Shown here in pieces: positions 1 through 5,293 of a stretch of DNA of 7,232 bases (the stretch's first letter is position 1; each line of letters begins with the position of its first letter). The notes below the pieces were generated by a model that worked only from the letters and a program-made list of their open reading frames with translations, did not search any database and was not told where the DNA came from. The DNA comes from Candidatus Helarchaeota archaeon (GTDB lineage: Archaea; Asgardarchaeota; Lokiarchaeia; Helarchaeales; HEL-GB-A). The position numbers and the translations under genes were made by a program. The stretch spans positions 1 to 7,232 of the forward strand of contig JABXJU010000216.1 in the NCBI GenBank assembly GCA_013375405.1. The letters run 5' to 3'.

Positions 1-2
1 AT

Positions 3-584
3 GGAGGACAACTTATAACCATGTTTGGGGTTACCGTGGTCTTTGAGTTTGTTTTACTTCTCGATTTAATCCGGCTCAAAGCTCCTCGGTATTTTCCTGC
101 AAGAATATTGTCGAACCTATACAGAGAAAAAGAAAAAGATTCATTAGGCCCACATATTTACCTAATTGCCGGCATGTTATTCGCTATTTTAGTATTCCCG
201 CCGCCGATTGCAATGGCAGTAATTGCAATCAGTGCTTTAGGTGATGCTACGGCAACAATTGTGGGTGTAACAAGAGGAAAACGTAAAATTCGGCCTAGCG
301 TTTCCAAGAAGACTTGGGAAGGCAGTATTGCCGGTATGGTGGCCTCATTTGTTTTCGGATTCATCGGATTCATCGCGCTCGCATTCACACCTGCATATAT
401 AGGATATGTTGGAACAATTGGGAGAGGGGTCGTAATAGGACTAGTACTAAATGCAGCAGCAGTCCCCGTCTTTTTTTTAATCGATTATTATACTCCAAAG
501 CCCTTGCCGGTCTCGGATAATTTGCTTAATCCGATTTTGATCGGCTTCACCATGTGGGGACTCTATGGGCTTTTCCTTCTCTAG
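3..584 (+). CDS. CTP-dependent polyprenol/diacylglycerol kinase-like membrane protein, 5' end cut off by window
   Basis: This looks like the DGK1/SEC59/VTE5 group of integral membrane CTP-dependent lipid kinases, which phosphorylate dolichol, diacylglycerol or phytol-type lipids. The diagnostic stretch is SALGDATATIVG (71-82, counted from the ATG at 21), followed by a basic segment RGKRKIR (85-91) and KKTWEGSIAGM (96-106); the family binds its nucleotide there. Hydrophobic segments lie near residues 2-16, 46-69, 103-125, 132-155 and 168-187. The frame stays open upstream of the ATG at 21 to the window edge (GGQLIT precedes it), and the usual N-terminal helices are missing. The gene therefore probably starts outside the window and is not a complete 187-residue protein. 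In archaea such a kinase could feed isoprenoid lipid or glycan-carrier phosphorylation. The exact substrate cannot be read from the sequence. Confidence 0.72.
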   Translation, partial: GGQLITMFGVTVVFEFVLLLDLIRLKAPRYFPARILSNLYREKEKDSLGPHIYLIAGMLFAILVFPPPIAMAVIAISALGDATATIVGVTRGKRKIRPSVSKKTWEGSIAGMVASFVFGFIGFIALAFTPAYIGYVGTIGRGVVIGLVLNAAAVPVFFLIDYYTPKPLPVSDNLLNPILIGFTMWGLYGLFLL

Positions 585-721
585 GCCATCAGCCGTCTCC
601 GAATGTAGAGGATATATCATCGTCCATTTCGTGTAATTAATTTAAAGCGTCCCTGCGTAACTGAAACATTTCGCTTGCAGATATTGTGGGAATGTTAATA
701 CTTTGCAGAATTAATGATTAT

Positions 722-735
722 CCAAAAATATAAAT
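722..735 (+). promoter_or_regulatory. Candidate TATA box for hdrCB
   Basis: CCAAAAATATAAAT is an AT-rich TATA-like element preceded by a short purine/C stretch. It sits about 65-75 bases before the hdrC start, which would place transcription start near 755-760 and leave a short leader. No strong Shine-Dalgarno sequence lies before hdrC. This is inferred from spacing only. Confidence 0.4.
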
Positions 736-798
736 TACGATTTCGGAATGTTGTGTTGGAAGTAAGATATTCTTTATCAATTAAAATTAAGTTATGTG

Positions 799-1368
799 AT
801 GGATATGGCACTTGATAAAACGAAAGTCGTGCGTGTTCGAGATACAGAGTTTCAAGATGAAATTGTGGAGATAGGTGAGAAGACACTTCCAGATATTGAT
901 AAGATAAGGACATGTATTCAATGTGGAACATGTGTGGGTGGGTGTCCTTCTGGGCGTCGAACAGCTTGGAGAATCAAAACTCTTTTTCAGAAAGCTTTAT
1001 TGGGATTAAAGGAAGAAGTCCTTGATTCTGATGATCTCTGGTGCTGCACAACCTGCTATACCTGTCAAGAGAGATGCCCCCGAGCGATTAGCACGACTGA
1101 TGTGCTTCGTGTAATTCGGAATTTAGCGTTTAAAGAGGGATATGCGAAAAAAAATCATCTATTTGTTTGCTCATTATTATTCAAGTTTGGACATGCAGTT
1201 CCCGTCAATGATCCCACGAAGGAGCTTCGTAAGAAGTTGGGATTAGGGGAATTACCCCCAACAGTACATTCCTACCCCGAGGGTTTGAAGGAAGTTAATA
1301 TCATTTGTGAGAAAACAGGGTTTAAAGATGTATGGAAAAAACAATGGGAGAAGGCGCAAGAAAAATGA
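799..1368 (+). CDS. hdrC: Heterodisulfide reductase subunit C (HdrC-like iron-sulfur protein)
   Basis: A small cytoplasmic ferredoxin-like protein that passes electrons to HdrB. From the ATG at 799, two classical 4Fe-4S motifs are visible: C39-x2-C42-x2-C45-x3-C49-P (CIQCGTCVGGCPSG) and C83-x2-C86-x2-C89-x3-C93-P (CTTCYTCQERCP). The linking and flanking segments, with WRIKTLFQKALLGL and STTDVLRVIRNLAFKEGY, are typical of HdrC. The length of 189 residues fits the family. A GTG at 796 directly before the ATG is an alternative start, as is the ATG at 805; no ribosome binding site decides between them. The stop overlaps the hdrB start (ATGA), so the two are translationally coupled. No hdrA lies in the window, so the flavin subunit partner must be encoded elsewhere. 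The electron acceptor could be CoM-S-S-CoB or another disulfide. Confidence 0.93.
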   Translation: MDMALDKTKVVRVRDTEFQDEIVEIGEKTLPDIDKIRTCIQCGTCVGGCPSGRRTAWRIKTLFQKALLGLKEEVLDSDDLWCCTTCYTCQERCPRAISTTDVLRVIRNLAFKEGYAKKNHLFVCSLLFKFGHAVPVNDPTKELRKKLGLGELPPTVHSYPEGLKEVNIICEKTGFKDVWKKQWEKAQEK

Positions 1369-2264
1369 CCGCAGTAGAAGATAAGAAATATGCTTATTTT
1401 TTAGGTTGTCTGACCCCAAACCGTTATCCAGGGATTGAACACGCCACTATCGAAGCCTTTAAAATACTTGGTGTTGAATTAGTGGAGTTAAAGGGAGCAA
1501 GTTGTTGCCCGGCGCCGGGAGTTTTCGGAAGCTTTGATCTTTTCACATGGGCAACGGTGGCTGCGCGAAATCTTCTGATTGCCGAACAGCAAGGTAACAA
1601 CATCTCAATGACTTGCAACGGATGTTATGGTTCGTTGCAAGAGACAAACCATTTACTTCATGAGAATCCAGACCTGAAGGAACGTGTAAACAAAATTCTC
1701 AAGGAAGCCACAGGACATGAATATCAAGGAACTGTGAAAGTAAAGCATACAATCGAAGTCTTACGAGATGAGATCGGATTTGATACGGTTCGAGATGCAG
1801 TTGTCAAGCCGCTTACAGGACTACGAGTTGGTATTCATTATGGGTGCCACTTCCTGAAACCAAGTAAAGTGCGGGGACAAGGCTCCTCAGAACGTCCCAG
1901 AGTGCTGGATGATTTTATTAATATCCTGGGAGCAGAATCAGTGATGTATAAGGATCGAAACATGTGTTGTGGTGCAGGAGGCGGAGTCCGTGCATATATC
2001 AAAGATGTCGCACTGGATTTCACAAGCGAGAAAGTACAGAATATGCAGGAGGCCGGCGTTGATATTATCACAACCCCTTGTGCATTTTGCCATTTCCAGT
2101 TTGACGTTGGGCAACAAGAACTCAATAAAGCTCATGGGACAAATTTCAATATCCCTGTAGTTTTCTATACTCAATTACTCGCGATTGCACTTGGTATATC
2201 CCCTTTAGAGATGGGGTTGGAAACACAATCCACATCGGTTCAACCCTTCCTCGATAAACTTTAA
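1365..2264 (+). CDS. hdrB: Heterodisulfide reductase subunit B (HdrB, two CCG domains)
   Basis: The catalytic subunit, in which two cysteine-rich CCG domains each bind a non-cubane 4Fe-4S cluster that reduces a disulfide. Both motifs are complete: C15, C47-C48, C84-x2-C87 in the first (spacings 31 and 35) and C161, C201-C202, C239-x2-C242 in the second (spacings 39 and 36). Family signatures include YFLGCLTPNRYPGIE, MTCNGCYGSL, HYGCHFLKP, MCCGAGGGVR and TPCAFCHFQFDVGQ. The ATG at 1365 is chosen because it makes the usual ATGA overlap with hdrC and puts YFLGC near the N-terminus as in homologues. The in-frame ATG at 1332 would add 11 residues with no family match. Length is 299 residues. The intact clusters indicate a working enzyme. 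Whether it serves methanogenesis, alkane metabolism or general anaerobic redox cannot be told from two subunits. Confidence 0.95.
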   Translation: MTAVEDKKYAYFLGCLTPNRYPGIEHATIEAFKILGVELVELKGASCCPAPGVFGSFDLFTWATVAARNLLIAEQQGNNISMTCNGCYGSLQETNHLLHENPDLKERVNKILKEATGHEYQGTVKVKHTIEVLRDEIGFDTVRDAVVKPLTGLRVGIHYGCHFLKPSKVRGQGSSERPRVLDDFINILGAESVMYKDRNMCCGAGGGVRAYIKDVALDFTSEKVQNMQEAGVDIITTPCAFCHFQFDVGQQELNKAHGTNFNIPVVFYTQLLAIALGISPLEMGLETQSTSVQPFLDKL

Positions 2265-2280
2265 TTTATATTCAAACTTC

Positions 2281-2300
2281 GGTTTTTATACCTTTTTTTT
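2281..2300 (+). terminator. T-rich archaeal-type terminator after hdrB
   Basis: Two pyrimidine runs, one of five T and one of eight T, follow the hdrB stop by 17-36 bases. Archaeal RNA polymerase stops at such T tracts without needing a hairpin. The site lies between convergent genes, hdrB on + and coaD on -. Confidence 0.55.
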
Positions 2301-2313
2301 CGAAAATAAGTTA

Positions 2314-2778
2314 TTATTTAGCGAGATTGCCGTTTGGATCAATCTCGTTTTTGCGAATTCTCGTAGAAGATATGGGGTTTCCATCTTGCGCATGTATCAG
2401 TTTAATAGTAACAATTTCAAGCGGTTTCATTCCCTTTTTTTGTCGGATTTGATTAATTTGTTCCGCACCCTTCACCGTGTCTTCACTTACAACAATCCCT
2501 TCCTGCTCTCTTAAGGTAATAGCAACTCCATATGGATCCTCAAGCGGAATAATCTTATATCGCCCCTGGTAGCCTTCTCCGTTTAAAAATTGTTCAAGAT
2601 TGTGTTTTCTTATTTCATAGGGAGGAATTTTTCCTTTAACTTCCTTTCGTTGAAGCATAGATTCCGTTGTCAGAGCAACAAGAACGTGTTCCCCGACTTC
2701 AAAAGCCTTCCGTAAAAGGATTTTATGCCCCTTATGGAGAGGCCCAAAAGTGCCTGCGACCCCAACGATACCTAACAT
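2314..2778 (-). CDS. coaD: Phosphopantetheine adenylyltransferase, archaeal type
   Basis: Transfers AMP from ATP to 4'-phosphopantetheine to make dephospho-CoA, the penultimate step of coenzyme A synthesis, in the cytoplasm. It is a nucleotidyltransferase of the HxGH superfamily: GTFGPLHKGH (9-18) carries T10 and the H15-K-G-H18 motif that binds the ATP phosphates, VSEDT (98-102) lies in the substrate pocket region, and ISSTRIRKNEID (136-147) is the second nucleotide-binding signature. The 154 residues agree with archaeal COG1019 proteins, which are shorter and divergent from bacterial CoaD. The start at 2778 is preceded on its strand by an AAGGGGAT ribosome site. It is the last gene of a probable operon with the two membrane protein genes upstream (54-base gap). 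No lesion is seen. Confidence 0.9.
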   Translation of the reverse strand: MLGIVGVAGTFGPLHKGHKILLRKAFEVGEHVLVALTTESMLQRKEVKGKIPPYEIRKHNLEQFLNGEGYQGRYKIIPLEDPYGVAITLREQEGIVVSEDTVKGAEQINQIRQKKGMKPLEIVTIKLIHAQDGNPISSTRIRKNEIDPNGNLAK

Positions 2779-2832
2779 AACTATCCCCTTGTAATTTGAA
2801 AAAATAATAAAAAATTAGTGGATTATGGAAAT

Positions 2833-3315
2833 TTATAGAGTGTCTATGATTTTTGGTGTTGGAAGTTCGTCTTTTTTTTGTGATTCCTGATCCTTTTTCG
2901 CTTCTTCTTGCTTTTGCTTGGGAGGTGTTTTATCTACTTCAAAAATGGCAGCAATATACAGGGGGCTATTGCATTTTTCACATTTATCTTCAAGTTCTTG
3001 AAAGATATATTCACCCCGTTCAAATTTCTTTGCGCGGACAAATTTGCAATCAGGAAGACCAGTGCATTTAATGATAGAGAGGGTGTCAAATTCTTGTTTA
3101 ATAATGCCTTGCTGGGCAACGGCAAGTAAAGGGACGCCAGCGAAAAGAAGCAAAAGGCCAATCAAAAGCATATATATAGGTTCGAGGAAATCAAGTGAGA
3201 GTCCCATGAAAAATGAAGACATAGCAAGCATAGTAAAAATCAATCCCGTGCCCATTAAGATATAAGCGAAGAATTTAAGAAATCTGGCACTAGTTGTGTA
3301 TTTTTGTTCGGACAT
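2833..3315 (-). CDS. Two-helix membrane protein with cytoplasmic cysteine motif, unknown function
   Basis: I do not recognise a named family. From the chosen start (MSEQKY) the protein has 160 residues. Two hydrophobic segments near residues 12-38 and 43-68 form a hairpin in the membrane. A soluble part follows with C84-x5-C90 and C112-x2-C115 (KCEKC), a likely zinc site in the style of a split zinc ribbon. The tail from about 130 to 152 is rich in K, Q and E and probably disordered. An in-frame ATG at 3336 would overlap the preceding gene. The ATG at 3315 is preferred because GGAG and AAAGG lie just before it and it leaves a 13-base gap. It sits between the DUF1512 gene and coaD in one orientation, so it is probably co-transcribed. 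It may act with the DUF1512 membrane protein, but that is only inference from position. Confidence 0.8.
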   Translation of the reverse strand: MSEQKYTTSARFLKFFAYILMGTGLIFTMLAMSSFFMGLSLDFLEPIYMLLIGLLLLFAGVPLLAVAQQGIIKQEFDTLSIIKCTGLPDCKFVRAKKFERGEYIFQELEDKCEKCNSPLYIAAIFEVDKTPPKQKQEEAKKDQESQKKDELPTPKIIDTL

Positions 3316-3328
3316 AACCTTTCTCTCC

Positions 3329-4447
3329 TTACTCACCTATTCCACAACAATTTCCAACGCCTGCTATAATGATATTATCACCTTCAGAGGTCCGGGTGGT
3401 AATTGCTGTTTTAATTTTCTTTATTGCTTTTGGGATACTATTCACCAGGTCTTTTGTCATCGCACCCAGGGCATCCTCCTGAGCCTCTTCAATGACAATG
3501 CCATCCATGGGCAGTTCATATTTCACACCAGCGGACTCCTCTATTTTGTATTTTTCAACTCCGGGGCCGCCAATAACCGCTCCGACGCCCTCAATGATGG
3601 TTCCAGTCTTTTCACCCTCAAGTTTCAATCCGGCATCAATCATGATGAGGCGTGCAATAGTTCCTTTTTTCTCTTCAACTAGCTTCTCAATGGCTTTTCC
3701 AGGTTTTCCAACGCGAGCCCCAGGGCCAGTTGCTCGAATAAGAAAGACGTTTCGGCCCTCGATTTCCATTTCAGTTAGAGTTATATCTTTTGTATATTCC
3801 TTTATAATTTTTGGAGGAGATTTATCTCTATATTCATGAATGAGAGTGGAAACAACAAACGGTCCAATTCCATCACCGATTGGTTTGCCCTCGCTAAAGG
3901 CTTTCAAGGCTTTAAAAATTGCTTTCGCCAGTTGCATGATTAGTGGAAGTTGCATCTGAAGTTGCATAATTAAGATGAGACTCTTCGTTTTCTTTCCAAG
4001 TAACAGATAATGCCGGATGATTTTATAAATCATATTAACTGAACTTGCCGCTTCGACTGTTCCTTCGATATCAGCGGCTTCATCTCGTGAGGCAGCAGGG
4101 GCAAATTGTTTCACATGCCCTTCCCATCTCGATTTTCTGATATCTAGAATATGTTCAAGACGATTAACTATGCCTCCAGGGTCTATATTAACAGGCATTA
4201 TCGTAAAAAAGTCCAATAGGGAATTCAGCATTGGACGAGGATCCTCTTTCGGTTTTCCTCTTTCATTTACTAATTTTACAAGAATTTCCTTTCCTTCATT
4301 GTTCATTCGCTCTAGCTCGTACATCGCCCGTTCTACTTGTTTCTGCATCATCCACAATTGCATTCGCTGGTTATAAAAGAAAATAACAAAAAAGAACACA
4401 AGAAATATTATCTGAAATATCCAAGAGAATTCATTATACGGTTGCAT
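3329..4447 (-). CDS. DUF1512 family membrane-anchored protein
   Basis: I match this to DUF1512, an archaeal family of about 370 residues with no established function; the match is from memory of the family. One N-terminal transmembrane segment (about 8-25) is followed by a basic, helical, coiled-coil-like stretch (28-60) and a long soluble domain. Visible landmarks are LDFFTIMPVNIDPGGIVNRL (78-97), a helical block rich in Met, Gln and Leu (157-175), a glycine-rich segment ATGPGARVGKPGKAIEKL (239-256) that resembles a phosphate-binding loop without being a Walker A, and GVGNCCGIGE at the very C-terminus with a Cys-Cys pair (367-368). Length is 372 residues, full for the family. It heads a probable three-gene operon ending in coaD. 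A TATA element about 25-35 bases before the ATG and the lack of a ribosome site suggest a leaderless mRNA. Confidence 0.85.
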   Translation of the reverse strand: MQPYNEFSWIFQIIFLVFFFVIFFYNQRMQLWMMQKQVERAMYELERMNNEGKEILVKLVNERGKPKEDPRPMLNSLLDFFTIMPVNIDPGGIVNRLEHILDIRKSRWEGHVKQFAPAASRDEAADIEGTVEAASSVNMIYKIIRHYLLLGKKTKSLILIMQLQMQLPLIMQLAKAIFKALKAFSEGKPIGDGIGPFVVSTLIHEYRDKSPPKIIKEYTKDITLTEMEIEGRNVFLIRATGPGARVGKPGKAIEKLVEEKKGTIARLIMIDAGLKLEGEKTGTIIEGVGAVIGGPGVEKYKIEESAGVKYELPMDGIVIEEAQEDALGAMTKDLVNSIPKAIKKIKTAITTRTSEGDNIIIAGVGNCCGIGE

Positions 4448-4469
4448 GTTTCATATCACATCGAATAAC

Positions 4470-4484
4470 TTGAAATATTTTAAT
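4470..4484 (-). promoter_or_regulatory. Candidate TATA box for the DUF1512 operon
   Basis: On the minus strand the sequence reads ATTAAAATATTTCAA. It is centred about 28 bases before the ATG at 4447, so transcription would start at or very near the start codon. Its upstream edge overlaps the left arm of the inverted repeat that starts at 4482. Confidence 0.45.
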
Positions 4485-4543
4485 CGAAACCGTTCTTCTT
4501 TAGAAGAATAGATATCTAGGAAACTGAAGGTTTCGATTCCTAG
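4482..4543. repeat. Nested, mutually exclusive inverted repeats upstream of the DUF1512 gene
   Basis: Three stems crowd into 62 bases. AATCGAAACC (4482-4491) is a perfect inverted repeat of GGTTTCGATT (4529-4538). TTCTTC (4493-4498) pairs with GAAGAA (4503-4508) around the loop TTTA. CTAGGAA (4516-4522) pairs with TTCCTAG (4537-4543), and this last stem cannot coexist with the first because both use 4537-4538. The left arm touches the TATA box of the DUF1512 operon. It may be an operator pair, an RNA structure or a degenerate element; the sequence does not decide. Confidence 0.5.
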
Positions 4544-4792
4544 TCATTTGCTAAATTTATTCTAGGTTAAAGGAATAAACTTACCTATCTATTAAAAAAT
4601 TTTGGCAATTTTATTTACTTTGCACAGACTATAACGAATAGTAAAATTAATCCTATTTAAACTTACTAATCAATACAATTCTTATTGGAGGTGGTAAGAG
4701 TTCGTTATTTGAGTATAAATATGATGATTTATTGATTTTTCAATCTCAGTCTGTCTTAACTTTGTCCAATGTTAATTTTAACCTTTACAAAA
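4544..4792. other. AT-rich non-coding region, nothing convincing seen
   Basis: No open reading frame of note and no recognisable RNA. A GGAGGTGG at 4687-4694 resembles a ribosome site but leads to no protein of substance. An ATGATGA at 4720-4726 matches box C of C/D RNAs, yet no CTGA box follows. The stretch separates the divergent DUF1512 operon from the 5S locus. Confidence 0.6.
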
Positions 4793-4806
4793 CTTTTTTA
4801 AAATAA
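4793..4806 (+). promoter_or_regulatory. Candidate TATA box for the permuted 5S rRNA
   Basis: The run CTTTTTTAAAATAA is a good archaeal TATA element. Its centre lies about 25 bases before G4825, the first base of the long flanking stem. The primary transcript would therefore begin exactly at the stem, which supports the stem being part of the designed precursor. Confidence 0.55.
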
Positions 4807-4839
4807 TAACACCTTCTTAGGATAGGATTAGATTTGAGT

Positions 4840-4987
4840 TGAGATTCACGCCGAATCAAGCTCTCACACGTTGCGATTGGTACTGTAGTACGAGAGTCTA
4901 CGGAAAGGTCGTAAAGCTGAACTTCGGCTCGGTCATAGCTGAGAGGTAATACCCGTTCTCATCCCGAACACGGCAGAGTGGATCTCA
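4840..4987 (+). other. Bulge-helix-bulge splicing motif joining the two ends of the permuted 5S precursor
   Basis: The outer helix pairs TGAGATTCAC (4840-4849) with GTGGATCTCA (4978-4987), ten pairs with one G-U. Next come the central 4-bp helix GCCG (4850-4853) with CGGC (4971-4974), the bulge AAT (4854-4856) on the 5' strand and the bulge AGA (4975-4977) on the 3' strand. On each strand the order is helix, central helix, bulge, which is the geometry of archaeal tRNA splicing sites. Cutting after the second bulge base releases 4856-4976. No extended helix is seen on the core side, so it is a one-sided (hBH-type) motif. The central helix competes with 5S helix III and would have to open after splicing. 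Confidence 0.82.
4856..4976 (+). rRNA. rrf: 5S ribosomal RNA, circularly permuted gene
   Basis: This encodes the 5S rRNA of the large ribosomal subunit with its halves in swapped order. In gene order: 3' strand of helix II (4861-4866), helix V (4871-4878 with 4907-4914), loop E and helix IV (4885-4888 with 4898-4901), helix I 3' strand (4915-4921), one base (C4922), helix I 5' strand (4923-4929), loop A with the conserved GGTCATAG (4931-4938), helix II 5' strand (4940-4945, six perfect pairs with 4861-4866), and helix III with CCCGAACACGG in loop C (4963-4973). The arm GGTACTGTAGTACGAGAG (4879-4896) matches the usual archaeal 3' half. The new ends lie in loop B. Rejoining 4976 to 4856 gives ACACGGCAG|TCAAGC, as in normal 5S, with a total of 121 nt. 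No conventional 5S copy is in the window. Whether the product stays circular or is opened at C4922 is not visible. Confidence 0.9.
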
Positions 4988-5057
4988 TGCTGACAAATCT
5001 AATCCACCTTTCCCCTCCAAACTTTTATATTCCATCTCATCGAACCAAGCAGAGGAT

Positions 5058-5067
5058 ACTATAAATA
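5058..5067 (+). promoter_or_regulatory. Candidate TATA box for the tRNA-Trp/tRNA-Pro unit
   Basis: ACTATAAATA lies about 45 bases before tRNA-Trp. It is a good match to the archaeal TATA box, and transcription would start near 5088, giving a short leader. Confidence 0.45.
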
Positions 5068-5144
5068 CTTTGAAAAATACAATTCCATAGATATACATTT
5101 CAACATGGGGCTGTAATCTAGCCAGGTATGATGCTGGGCTCCAG

Positions 5145-5209
5145 AAGGATCTATAAAATAGGGTCTGCTGACGAAAGGATGACGAACTTTTGGAGCGATT
5201 CCTGGTGAG
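5145..5209 (+). other. tRNA-Trp intron 1 (position 37/38, 65 nt)
   Basis: The canonical archaeal intron site. The BHB reads: exon helix CTGGG:CCCAG; central helix C32-T33-C34-C35 against GGTG (5204-5207) with a T33-T mismatch; bulges AGA (5143-5145) and AGA (5208-5210); intron helix AGGA (5146-5149) with TCCT (5200-5203). Cuts after G37 and before A38 leave a seven-base anticodon loop. Confidence 0.82.
5145..5209 (+). ncRNA. Possible box C/D guide RNA encoded by the tRNA-Trp intron
   Basis: CTGA (5168-5171) is a perfect D box. Just before it, GGGTCTG (5161-5167) is complementary to CAGACCC, positions 35-41 of the spliced tRNA. The base five upstream of the D box (G5163) faces C39, so the N+5 rule predicts methylation of C39. 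ATGACGA (5179-5185) is a six-of-seven C box, and CTGG (5202-5205) is a weak D'. A second stretch TGGAGC (5191-5196) complements 31-36, including C34, but its spacing to the weak box does not fit C34. Introns of tRNA-Trp in haloarchaea and others are known to guide methylation at 34 and 39. Read as a circle, the box order here is C, D', (C'), D. Confidence 0.55.
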
Positions 5210-5215
5210 ACCCAG

Positions 5216-5247
5216 GGAAATGTAACATAAATGTTCATTTCTGGTAG
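5216..5247 (+). other. tRNA-Trp intron 2 (variable region, 43/44, 32 nt)
   Basis: The hairpin GAAATG (5217-5222) with CATTTC (5236-5241), continued by AACA/TGTT, forms the intron body. The central helix pairs ACC (5210-5212) with GGT (5243-5245). Cutting AG|G (5214-5216) and AG|T (5246-5248) leaves a five-base variable loop TATTC. The central helix has one mismatch, so the boundaries are likely but not certain. Confidence 0.7.
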
Positions 5248-5263
5248 TATTCAGGGGTTCAAG

Positions 5264-5293
5264 AAATCTGCCGGAGGATCGGCGATTTGAAAA
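5264..5293 (+). other. tRNA-Trp intron 3 (T loop, 59/60, 30 nt)
   Basis: A clean BHB. The central helix TTCA (5258-5261) pairs with TGAA (5288-5291). The bulges are AGA (5262-5264) and AAT (5292-5294). The intron helix is AATC (5265-5268) with GATT (5284-5287), then GCCG with CGGC and a six-base loop. Removal gives the T loop TTCAAGT. Confidence 0.85.

Larger units (their letters stand above)
4825..5005 (+). repeat. Precursor stem flanking the 5S locus (12-bp perfect inverted repeat)
   Basis: GGATTAGATTTG (4825-4836) and CAAATCTAATCC (4994-5005) are perfect reverse complements. In RNA they clamp leader and trailer together. An internal loop (4837-4839 against 4988-4993) separates this stem from the inner 10-bp stem at 4840-4849/4978-4987. 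Archaeal pre-16S and pre-23S rRNAs use similar leader-trailer stems to present a BHB motif. Confidence 0.85.

Noticed and set aside
1332..1364. Upstream in-frame ATG for hdrB
   Set aside because: It would overlap hdrC by 37 bases and add residues with no family match; the ATGA overlap at 1365 is the usual arrangement.
3316..3336. Upstream ATG for the two-helix membrane protein
   Set aside because: It overlaps the DUF1512 stop and lacks a ribosome site, whereas the ATG at 3315 has GGAG and AAAGG before it.
4720..4726. ATGATGA as box C of a free-standing C/D RNA
   Set aside because: No CTGA box follows within the next 100 bases and no flanking stem is seen.
4931..4987. Truncated ordinary 5S rRNA or 5S pseudogene, because only the 5' half is found in the usual order
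   Set aside because: The missing 3' half lies intact just upstream, all helices pair across the swapped order, and the flanks join at a consensus junction.
4983..4987. TCTCA as the 3' strand of 5S helix II (pairs with TGAGA at 4940-4944)
   Set aside because: CTCTCA at 4861-4866 gives six pairs, not five, and is followed by the correct loop A and helix V. TCTCA at 4983-4987 is used by the outer precursor stem.
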